Assembly (NCBI GenBank): GCA_934376945.1
Contig: CAKRPI010000047.1
Location: forward strand, 1 to 15,926
DNA length: 15,926 nucleotides
Direction: 5' to 3'
Source: an uncultured Lachnospiraceae bacterium
GTDB lineage: Bacteria; Bacillota; Clostridia; Lachnospirales; Lachnospiraceae
The position numbers were made by a program, and so were the translations under genes. The notes below the pieces were generated by a model. The model was not told the DNA's origin, did no database searches, and saw only the letters and a program-made list of their open reading frames with translations. This document shows positions 1-6,194 of this stretch, one piece after another (the stretch's first letter is position 1; each line of letters begins with the position of its first letter).

Positions 1-2
1 AC

Positions 3-104
3 GCCTCAGAAATTTGGGCACAACTGACAAAAAATCTTCTCACAAAATCAAGCACAAAAAGATTCCGAGAGTACATAGATCAGGAAAGGAGTAAAGCACC
101 ATGA
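3..104 (+). CDS. Possible C-terminal end of an upstream gene (partial)
   Basis: An open frame enters from the left edge and stops with TGA at 102-104. That stop overlaps the ATG of the ABC exporter gene as ATGA, the usual arrangement for translational coupling. The visible 33 residues end in ...FREYIDQERSKAP. Exporters like the next gene are normally encoded in pairs, so this could be the end of the partner half-transporter, but the tail carries no recognisable motif. Another frame is also open and stops at 92-94. The overlap is seen in the sequence; that this is a gene, and its identity, is inference. Confidence 0.35.
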   Translation, partial: ASEIWAQLTKNLLTKSSTKRFREYIDQERSKAP

Positions 105-1933
105 GTGATAATATGGGAAGACGCGGCGGCCACGGCGGCCCGAGAATGATGGTCGGAGAAAAGGCAAAGGATTTTAAAGGCAGTATGGCAAAGCTGCTTC
201 GATATATGGCAAAATATAAAATCCGGTTTGTGATCATGTTTGTATTTGCGATCGCGGGAACCGTTTTTAATATCGTAGGACCGAAAATTCTCGGTAAGGC
301 GACCACAGAGTTGTTCAACGGACTGGTGGCAAAAATCGGAGGAACCGGTGGGATCGATTTTACAAAGATCACGCAGATCCTGCTGTTTACACTGGGATTA
401 TATGTCTGCTCATCGATATTTTCTTTTATTCAGGGATTTATCATGACAGGAATTTCGAATGATGTGACATACAGCCTGAGGAAAGATATCTCAAAAAAAA
501 TCAACCGGCTTCCGCTGAAATACTATGAGAGCAGAACGACCGGAGAAATTCTTTCAAGAGTTACAAATGATGTGGATACGCTGCAGAACGGACTGAATCA
601 GAGCGTGACGCAGCTGATTACTTCTGTGACCACACTGGTTGGCGTATTTATTATGATGCTGAGCATTAATGTATGGATGACGCTGGCAGCGCTTGTTATT
701 CTTCCGGTTTCTATGGGAATTATCGGGGGAGTCATGGGAAAATCACAGGGCTTTTTCCGCAGCCAGCAAAGATACCTTGGCGAAGTAAACGGCCAGATTG
801 AAGAGGTATACGGCGGCCACAATATTGTAAAGGTATTCAATAAGGAAAAGGATGTCGTAGAAGAATTTGAAAAAATAAACAAAGAGTTGTATAATTCAGC
901 ATGGAAATCGCAGTTTTTCGCAGGAATTATGATGCCGGTCATGCAGTTTATCGGCAATCTCGGTTATGTGGTCGTTGCGATCCTCGGCGGATTTATGGTA
1001 ATTAAGAATGCGATCGAGGTCGGCGATATTCAGTCCTTCTTCCAGTACATCCGGAACTTTACGCAGCCGATCCAGCAGATCGCGCAGGTGACGAATATGC
1101 TGCAGTCTTCGGCGGCGGCTTCTGAGCGTGTGTTTGAATTCCTGGAGGAGGCTGAGGAAGACCAGAAGGCAGAGCATCCGGTATCAACCGATGGACTGAG
1201 GGGAAATGTGGAGTTCTGTCATGTGCAGTTCGGTTATGATCCGGAGCAGATCATTATTCATGATTTTTCCGCAAAAGTAAAGGATGGCCAGAAGATTGCG
1301 ATTGTAGGTCCGACCGGAGCCGGAAAGACGACGATGGTTAAGCTGCTGATGCGTTATTACGATGTAAACAGCGGCAGCATTAGGATCGATGGCCATGATG
1401 TACGGGATTTTAACCGTGGTGAGCTGCGGGAAATGTTTGGAATGGTTCTGCAGGATACGTGGCTGTTTTCAGGAACGATCATGGAAAATATCCGGTATGG
1501 CAGACTGGATGCGACGGACGAGGAGGTCATTGCGGCAGCGAAGGCAGCACATGTGCATAAATTTATCATGCAGCAGCCGGGCGGCTATCAAATGGTACTG
1601 AATGAAGAGACGAGCAATATTTCGCAGGGTCAGAAGCAGCTGCTTACGATTGCGAGGGCGATCCTTGCGGATAACCGAATCCTGATCCTGGATGAGGCGA
1701 CGTCTTCGGTTGATACCCGTACGGAAATTCAGATCCAGAAGGCAATGGATGCACTGATGGAAGGACGCACGAGCTTCGTGATCGCACACCGCCTGTCTAC
1801 GATTCGTGATGCGGATCTGATTCTTGTCATGAAGGACGGCGATATCATTGAACAGGGCAATCATGAGGAACTGATGAAGAAAGGCGGATTTTACTCAGAT
1901 CTGTACAACAGCCAGTTTGAGCAGACGGCGTAG
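101..1933 (+). CDS. ABC exporter half-transporter (permease fused to ATPase)
   Basis: This is a 610-residue ABC exporter half with the usual type IV exporter order. A Gly/Arg-rich N-terminus precedes a six-helix membrane domain (about residues 40-330), followed by a nucleotide-binding domain. Walker A is GPTGAGKTT (403-411), the signature is a variant NISQGQKQ (506-513) instead of LSGGQ, Walker B runs into D531 with catalytic E532 present, and the H-loop is IAHR with H563. An intact catalytic Glu plus a Q-for-G signature is typical of one half of heterodimeric exporters of the LmrCD/TmrAB kind. The partner would be expected just upstream, outside the window. The start has an AGGAAAGGAG site. 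The substrate cannot be read from sequence; drug, lipid or peptide export are all possible. Its 3' end is 22 bp from the next start. Confidence 0.93.
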   Translation: MSDNMGRRGGHGGPRMMVGEKAKDFKGSMAKLLRYMAKYKIRFVIMFVFAIAGTVFNIVGPKILGKATTELFNGLVAKIGGTGGIDFTKITQILLFTLGLYVCSSIFSFIQGFIMTGISNDVTYSLRKDISKKINRLPLKYYESRTTGEILSRVTNDVDTLQNGLNQSVTQLITSVTTLVGVFIMMLSINVWMTLAALVILPVSMGIIGGVMGKSQGFFRSQQRYLGEVNGQIEEVYGGHNIVKVFNKEKDVVEEFEKINKELYNSAWKSQFFAGIMMPVMQFIGNLGYVVVAILGGFMVIKNAIEVGDIQSFFQYIRNFTQPIQQIAQVTNMLQSSAAASERVFEFLEEAEEDQKAEHPVSTDGLRGNVEFCHVQFGYDPEQIIIHDFSAKVKDGQKIAIVGPTGAGKTTMVKLLMRYYDVNSGSIRIDGHDVRDFNRGELREMFGMVLQDTWLFSGTIMENIRYGRLDATDEEVIAAAKAAHVHKFIMQQPGGYQMVLNEETSNISQGQKQLLTIARAILADNRILILDEATSSVDTRTEIQIQKAMDALMEGRTSFVIAHRLSTIRDADLILVMKDGDIIEQGNHEELMKKGGFYSDLYNSQFEQTA

Positions 1934-1955
1934 GATACGAGAGGGGATGGATTGT

Positions 1956-2561
1956 ATGAAATACCGTATCATAACAATTGAAAGAGAGTATGCATCCGGT
2001 GGAAGCGAGATCGGCGAGCGTGTCGGGATGGATCTAGACATTCCGTGCTATGGACAGGAGGTTCTGGAACGGGCGGCAGAGCGTATGCAGACCGTGCCGG
2101 AGCGCCTGATCCACCTGGAGGAAACAACATCAAACAGTCTGCTGTTTTCGCTTGGTATGGCAAATCGCGTGGCTCTTGGTGAACGCAATGGCCTGACGGA
2201 GGAAGGCGAGCTCTACGTGGTGGAGGAGCAGGTGATCCAGGATATGGCGCTGCAGGGGCCATGTGTGATCGTCGGCCGCTGTGCCGGATGGATTCTGCGG
2301 GAGCGGGAGGACGTGCTGCGGGTATTTATTCATGCGGACCGTGAATTCCGCAGGGCGCGTGCAATCCGTGAGTATGGGATCGAGGAGCGGAAGGTGGAAA
2401 ATGTGCTGAAGCGTTTTGACCGGAGACGTTCCAATTTTTACAGTGCAAATACGTGCATGCGCTGGGATGATAACCGCGGCTATGATCTTGTACTGGACAG
2501 CTCTTCACTTGGCATTAAAGCCTGCGTGGATGTGATCTGCAAGACCGCGCGGGGGCAGTAA
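1956..2561 (+). CDS. Cytidylate kinase-like protein (Cytidylate_kin2 family)
   Basis: A protein of about 201 residues. The N-terminus ITIEREYASGGSEIG (residues 6-20) is the modified P-loop of the Cytidylate_kin2 family, which has an SGG core and no GKS/T lysine. VIVGRCAGWIL in the middle and a basic RRARAIREYGI lid-like segment follow, then a KRFDRRRSNFY region and a closing YDLVLDSSSLGI motif. The family is assigned by similarity to CMP kinases; a physiological substrate is not established for most members, so nucleotide phosphorylation here is inference. I chose the ATG at 1956 because GAGAGGGG lies 9 bp upstream and the conserved region starts at once. Upstream in-frame ATGs at 1917 and 1947 lie inside the exporter gene or on the ribosome site. 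It probably shares the exporter's transcript. Confidence 0.85.
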   Translation: MKYRIITIEREYASGGSEIGERVGMDLDIPCYGQEVLERAAERMQTVPERLIHLEETTSNSLLFSLGMANRVALGERNGLTEEGELYVVEEQVIQDMALQGPCVIVGRCAGWILREREDVLRVFIHADREFRRARAIREYGIEERKVENVLKRFDRRRSNFYSANTCMRWDDNRGYDLVLDSSSLGIKACVDVICKTARGQ

Positions 2562-2602
2562 AAGGGGATTGTCGGGTTGGATTCCCGAGCTGGATTCTCT
2601 GG

Positions 2603-2692
2603 TTGGATTCCCGGTAGGTAGGTGAAAGTGGGAGTGTGTTGGATTCCCGGTAGGTAGGTGAAAGCGGGAGTATACTGGATTCCCGGTAGCTA
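2603..2692. repeat. 36-bp tandem repeat, about 2.5 copies
   Basis: Two full units (2603-2638 and 2639-2674) share TTGGATTCCCGGTAGGTAGG and most of the rest of the unit. A third partial unit (about 2675-2692) runs into the palindrome that follows. Degenerate fragments of the same motif (GGATTCCCGAGC, GGATTCTCTGG) precede it at about 2575-2600. The repeat begins just after the kinase stop codon. No gene is visible here. It is not a CRISPR because the units abut with no spacers. Confidence 0.8.
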
Positions 2693-2823
2693 GCGGAGCC
2701 GGGTACATTTTCATAGTCCACCTTGTCTTTCTGACGTCTGTTCGCTCATGACGGATTGCATCCGTCCTGCTCGTACAGCCGTCGCAGACATGTGGACAAG
2801 TGAAAGTGTACTCCGGCTCCGCT
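2692..2823. repeat. Long imperfect palindrome (about 130 nt)
   Basis: AGCGGAGCCGG (2692-2702) pairs perfectly with CCGGCTCCGCT (2813-2823). Moving inward, GTAC pairs with GTAC, ATTTTCA with TGAAAGT (one wobble or mismatch), and GTCCAC (2716-2721) with GTGGAC (2792-2797). Further in, GTCT/AGAC and GACG/CGTC can pair, and the apex is a perfect GACGGA-ttgca-TCCGTC hairpin (2750-2766). The whole could fold as one long interrupted stem, in DNA or RNA. There is no U-tract after it, so it is not a standard terminator. It may be a dispersed palindromic element or a structured RNA; the sequence does not decide. Confidence 0.7.
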
Positions 2824-2945
2824 TGCATGCGTGGGGAAGAAAATCAAAGGCCTGAAACCATGATATGCGAATATTCCGCTTGCATGCGTAGGGAGGAAAA
2901 TCAAAGGCCTGAAACCACGATGTGCGAAGATTCTGCTTGTATGTG
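2819..2945. repeat. 57-bp tandem repeat, two copies plus a fragment
   Basis: Unit 1 (2819-2875) and unit 2 (2876-2932) both begin CCGCTTGCATGCGT and share AAAATCAAAGGCCTGAAACC. A third truncated and diverged start (CTGCTTGTATGTG) lies at 2933-2945, at the same 57-bp period. The first unit begins inside the right arm of the long palindrome. No coding function is supported. Confidence 0.8.
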
Positions 2946-2967
2946 AAAAAGATTGTGGATTGTGAGA

Positions 2968-2996
2968 TTGGCAGCGGAGAAGGGGTATGTTATACT
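2968..2996 (+). promoter_or_regulatory. Sigma-A type promoter
   Basis: A -35 TTGGCA (2968-2973) and a -10 TATACT (2991-2996) are separated by exactly 17 bp, which is close to consensus. Transcription would begin near 3003. The next clear gene on this strand starts at 3328, with a MITE-like element (3133-3297) in between. This may be the original promoter of that gene or the promoter of a short transcript. Confidence 0.6.
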
Positions 2997-3053
2997 GAAA
3001 ACAGGAGCTTTGGCAGGGGTAAAATGTGAAGGATAAGAAAGGTATCTGATGCA

Positions 3054-3091
3054 GGATTGTGGAAGTACGGAACAATCCGTAAGGTATTTTT
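3054..3091 (+). terminator. Hairpin followed by a delayed T-run (weak terminator candidate)
   Basis: GGATTGT (3054-3060) and ACAATCC (3072-3078) form a perfect 7-bp stem with an 11-nt loop. A TATTTTTT run follows after a gap of about 7 nt. The gap is longer than usual for an intrinsic terminator. With the promoter at 2968-2996 this would give an RNA of roughly 90 nt; that RNA is inferred only. Confidence 0.35.
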
Positions 3092-3132
3092 TGACCTTGC
3101 CATCATAGTTTTGTTGTAAGCAAAAAAGGATT

Positions 3133-3297
3133 CTAGTGTACTGTATCATTCACTTTCAGTATAATGGCGCAGGATGAATTTTCAATCTGCAAGGCGGAGG
3201 AATGAGGCGATGCGGTGGCATCGTCGATTGACGATAACGCAGCAGATGGAAATTCAGACAAGCCATTAGGCCAAATGTGAGTGGTACAGTACACTAG
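3133..3297 (+). mobile_element. MITE-like element, copy 1 (165 bp)
   Basis: The element is bounded by inverted ends of about 21 bp with 19 matches, starting CTAGTGTACTGTATCA and ending in TGGTACAGTACACTAG. It has no open frame of useful length, and the same 165 bp recur inverted at 9674-9838 with 163 identities. Internally, GATGC-ggtg-GCATC (3209-3222) and ATCGTC-gatt-GACGAT (3220-3235) are mutually exclusive hairpins. If CTAG is a 4-bp target duplication, the true ends are TGTACTGTA. No other direct flanking duplication is visible. Size, ends and copy number fit a non-autonomous transposon; the helper transposase is not in the window. Confidence 0.8.
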
Positions 3298-3327
3298 GAG
3301 TGCGTGGATGAGAAAAGGGGGATTTTT

Positions 3328-5118
3328 ATGGAAAAAAGAGCAGGCAGATTCGCAAGACGGGCAGCGTTTTTTACGGCAGCAGCATTGATTGTGCCATCAG
3401 TGGCACAGGCAAAGAAGGATCCGGGGGAAGAACTGGAGGAAATTCTGGAAGCGCAGATGGAGAATGCATCGCTTCCGCTTGTTTTTGAGACACTCGGACT
3501 GGAGGAGCTGCGGGAAAATGCAGAAGAAAATGGATTTTCCGTGCAGACACGATTCGGACTTTCGCAGTCGGCGATTGAGCTGCTTGGAATGGCGGATAAG
3601 TGGTCGGAGGAAAGCTATCTGCAGATGAATTTTCAGGCAGAGGAGGATGCGAAAAGATGGCAGTTTGATCTGGAAGCGGGAGCGGATGCGGATACGCCGT
3701 GTCTTGATTTTTCCCTGTATGGGGATGCGGATCAGCTGGCGATGTCTATTCCTCAGTTTTATGAGGGAGCACTGGCGATTCGGTCCGGCAGCTTTTTGGA
3801 TCAGTATAAGGATTCCTTGATGGAATCGTATTTTGGGGAACTGCAGGTAGAGGAGGATCTGAATCTGTCGTTTGTGCCGGATGACGGGGAAGAGGAAGAA
3901 GATCAGGAAAACGATGCACAGGAGGAAGCCTGGGAAAAAGTAGTGGATGCTGCGCGCGTGGAGAAAAAAGAAGACGGAGAGGAAACCGTTTATTCGGTGA
4001 TCGTACCGACGAAAGCTTTGCTGGAATTTTGCGAGGAGCAGTATGATATGCTGGTGGAAACGCTTTCGAGTGTTGGAACGGTGACGGAGCATGGTGATAA
4101 GGATGCATTTTTTGCATGCCTGGAGAAAGCAATGGAAGAGGAATGCACGCTTGACTTCCATACGAAGGATGAGTTTGTGACGTATATTACGCTGGAGACA
4201 ACGATCGACACGGCACAGCTTGAGGAGTATCAGGAGAATGCAGTATCGGAGGCGATGTCGGAGAGGTCGATAGAGACATCGGAGGGTCCGGAGCTGATCA
4301 TAGGCGGTGCGGTAGGCTCAACAGATATTTACCTGGGAAATGCGGGTGTGATTACGGAGAAGCTGAAATTTACGTTTGCAGATCCGCAGAATCCTTCTGC
4401 AGGCTTTGATGTTTCGCTGAGTGCGGATGGAAAAGAGAAGGTATATACGGAGCTGTCTGTAAAAAGGCAGCGAAAAGGAGCGACAGAGGAATATACGTGC
4501 CATCTTTTACAGCGCGATGAAGCAGGTGTTGATTTTGATGATGATTTTTACAAGGTCAGCTTCAATTCTGTAACGGGAGATTATGATGAGGTTCTGAATC
4601 TGGGTGAAGAAAATGGTACGATTGGCTTTGACGGCACGTTTACCAGAATCGAGCCGGGAAAGAGCTTTAACCTGAGCGTGGACGGGCTGACGATCGCAGA
4701 TGAGGAGGGCATCGGCTCTGTGAAAGGAAATATCTGTGTGCAGACCGGTGATATTACGGTAAAAGCACCGGAAAAGGAAAAAATGTTCCTGGAGATGACG
4801 GAGGCCCAGCTGTTCAATTTTATAATGGAGGTTCAGGAAAAGGTAACGGTATGGCAGCAAAAGTTTTTGCCGGAGCTGTCAGAAGAAACAGAGGATCGGA
4901 ATGAAGATTCGGCGTACGGTCCGGATGGTGGTCTGCAGAATGACAGGAATGCAGAGATGCCGGAGGAGTCCGGCGGAGATCATCCGGAGAACTCTGATGG
5001 AGATCATCCGGAGGAGTCCATTGGAGATTATCCGGAGAACTCTGATGGAGATCATCCGGAGGAGTCTGGCGGAGATCATCCGGAGTCAGAACCGTTTGGC
5101 GATACGGCCGTTGCATAG
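3328..5118 (+). CDS. Secreted acidic protein of unknown function with C-terminal 8-residue repeats
   Basis: I do not recognise this 596-residue protein. It starts with a clear signal peptide: basic KRAGRFARR, a hydrophobic AAFFTAAALIVPSV, and AQA as a probable cleavage site after residue 28. No lipobox cysteine, membrane anchor or LPXTG motif is visible, so the mature protein should be released or bound non-covalently. The body is acidic, with a Glu/Asp run near residues 187-220, and looks beta-rich in the middle. The C-terminus (545-584) has five 8-residue units of the form PE(E/N)S-x-GD(H/Y), encoded by 24-bp DNA repeats. I chose the ATG at 3328 because AGGGGG lies just upstream; the GTG at 3304 has no such site and would add eight residues before the signal peptide. 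The MITE ends 30 bp before the start. Confidence 0.8.
   Translation: MEKRAGRFARRAAFFTAAALIVPSVAQAKKDPGEELEEILEAQMENASLPLVFETLGLEELRENAEENGFSVQTRFGLSQSAIELLGMADKWSEESYLQMNFQAEEDAKRWQFDLEAGADADTPCLDFSLYGDADQLAMSIPQFYEGALAIRSGSFLDQYKDSLMESYFGELQVEEDLNLSFVPDDGEEEEDQENDAQEEAWEKVVDAARVEKKEDGEETVYSVIVPTKALLEFCEEQYDMLVETLSSVGTVTEHGDKDAFFACLEKAMEEECTLDFHTKDEFVTYITLETTIDTAQLEEYQENAVSEAMSERSIETSEGPELIIGGAVGSTDIYLGNAGVITEKLKFTFADPQNPSAGFDVSLSADGKEKVYTELSVKRQRKGATEEYTCHLLQRDEAGVDFDDDFYKVSFNSVTGDYDEVLNLGEENGTIGFDGTFTRIEPGKSFNLSVDGLTIADEEGIGSVKGNICVQTGDITVKAPEKEKMFLEMTEAQLFNFIMEVQEKVTVWQQKFLPELSEETEDRNEDSAYGPDGGLQNDRNAEMPEESGGDHPENSDGDHPEESIGDYPENSDGDHPEESGGDHPESEPFGDTAVA
4960..5088 (+). repeat. 24-bp in-frame tandem repeat, five units
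   Basis: Five 24-bp units (4960-4983, 4984-5007, 5008-5031, 5032-5055, 5056-5079), followed by a CCGGAGTCA fragment, encode alternating PEESxGDH and PENSDGDH. Units 2 and 4 are identical at the protein level, which suggests a 48-bp higher-order repeat. Copy-number change would alter tail length without shifting frame. Confidence 0.85.
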
Positions 5119-5161
5119 CGTAACTGAATCAGGCAGGTTCCGTGCGTGGGTGTGAACGCAG

Positions 5162-5291
5162 ATAAGCATTCCCCCGCTTCAAGTGCGCGGAGTACTAAGC
5201 GGTGGGTAGGGGGATGCTTATGTCAGTGGGAGTTGAAAGCGCCCACTGACAGGTCGCGAAGCGGATTGCTTATGTCCGTTTTACGATCCGC
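5162..5291 (+). promoter_or_regulatory. Three consecutive hairpins upstream of the aldo/keto reductase
   Basis: Hairpin 1 pairs ATAAGCAT-t-CCCCC (5162-5175) with GGGGGATGCTTAT (5209-5221), with a GCTT/AAGC pair in its loop. Hairpin 2 is a perfect GTCAGTGGG (5222-5230) with CCCACTGAC (5242-5250), directly abutting hairpin 1. Hairpin 3 pairs GCGGAT (5261-5266) with ATCCGC (5286-5291). GCTTATGTC occurs twice (5216-5224 and 5268-5276). No poly-T run follows any stem, so these are not standard terminators. The region could be a structured leader of the reductase gene, the 3' end of the upstream transcript, or a dispersed palindrome. No known riboswitch is recognised. Confidence 0.6.
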
Positions 5292-5321
5292 CCCAAGGGG
5301 AGAAAAACGGAGGAGGAAGAA

Positions 5322-6152
5322 ATGACAGAAAGCAGAACTGTAACGTTAAACAATGGAGTTGAAATGGACCGCATCGGCCTTGGATTCTGGGAGGTGCGTG
5401 GAGCGGAGGCGGGAAAAACACTCTGCAGCGCAGTAGAAGCCGGATACCGCAGGATCGATACGGCTATGTATTATCAAAATGAGGCGGATGTCGGAGCAGG
5501 ACTTCGGTCATGTGGCGTTTTGCGTGAAGAGCTGTTTGTGGCATCGAAGATCTGGTATACGGATATGTGCGGCGGCCGTCAGGAGGAGACGTTTTATAAG
5601 AGCCTGGAGGCGCTTGGACTTGATTTTATTGATTTGTATTACCTGCACTGGCCGCTTGGAGATGTGGCAGAGTCGTGGAAGGTACTGGAACGGCTGTATG
5701 AGGCCGGAAAGATCCGTGCGATCGGTGTCTGCAATTTTCAGCCGGCCCATTTGAAGGAGCTGCTTGCGAAGGCGAATGTCTGCCCGGCTGTTAATCAGAT
5801 TGAGAGTAACCCGTGCTTTCAGCAGTCGGAGGCGGTGTCATTTTGTCAGAAGGAAGGCATCGTGCCGGAGGCGTGGGGACCACTTGGAAAGGGAAAGGAT
5901 CTTGGAGAACCTCTGCTTGCGCAGCTGGCGGAAAAATATGAGAAAACACCGGCGCAGATTGTGCTGCGCTGGCATCTGCAGCGCGGACTGACCGTTATCC
6001 CAAAGTCGGTTCATCCGGAGCGCCAGAGGCAGAATCTGGATCTTTATGATTTTGCCCTGGAGGAGACTGACATGGAACGGATGAAGTCGCTGGATACCGG
6101 AAAGTCGAAGCGTGGCTATCCGGAGGGCTTTCGGTTTGACGGTGGAAGATAA
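5322..6152 (+). CDS. Aldo/keto reductase
   Basis: A 276-residue NADPH-dependent aldo/keto reductase of normal length for the bacterial 2,5-diketogluconate reductase/YvgN-like group. The catalytic tetrad is complete: D46 (RRIDTA), Y51 (MYYQNE), K76 (ASKIW) and H109 (LHWP). The family's GVCNF segment, the VNQIESNP strand and the IPKSVHPERQRQN cofactor loop (2'-phosphate binding) are all present, as expected for a TIM barrel. It would reduce aldehydes or ketones in the cytoplasm; the natural substrate cannot be predicted. The ATG at 5322 follows GGAGGAGG. It is preceded by three hairpins and converges with the penicillin-binding protein gene, the two stops being only 42 bp apart with no clear terminator between them. 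Confidence 0.95.
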   Translation: MTESRTVTLNNGVEMDRIGLGFWEVRGAEAGKTLCSAVEAGYRRIDTAMYYQNEADVGAGLRSCGVLREELFVASKIWYTDMCGGRQEETFYKSLEALGLDFIDLYYLHWPLGDVAESWKVLERLYEAGKIRAIGVCNFQPAHLKELLAKANVCPAVNQIESNPCFQQSEAVSFCQKEGIVPEAWGPLGKGKDLGEPLLAQLAEKYEKTPAQIVLRWHLQRGLTVIPKSVHPERQRQNLDLYDFALEETDMERMKSLDTGKSKRGYPEGFRFDGGR

Positions 6153-6194
6153 GGAGCGGAGGCTCTGCAGTCAGGAGGCTCTTCACACTTTACC

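Noticed and set aside
2505..2828. Minus-strand open frame with repeated YRESN residues
   Set aside because: It is simply the translation of the 36-bp DNA repeat and the palindrome. It has no ribosome site and overlaps the kinase end.
2603..2945. CRISPR-like array from the 36-bp and 57-bp repeats
   Set aside because: The repeat units abut without unique spacers, there are only two or three units of each, and no cas genes are present.
3160..3165. TATAAT on the plus strand in MITE copy 1 as a promoter for the gene at 3328
   Set aside because: The position 17 bp upstream reads TGTACT, which is not a usable -35, and there is no TG extension.
3397..4161. 254-codon minus-strand frame inside the secreted-protein gene
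   Set aside because: It is rich in Arg, His and Leu, as expected for the antisense of an acidic gene. The plus-strand gene has a signal peptide and a ribosome site.
6153..6194. A terminator between the convergent reductase and PBP genes
   Set aside because: Some GAGC/GCTC pairing exists, but there is no stable stem with a T-run on either strand.
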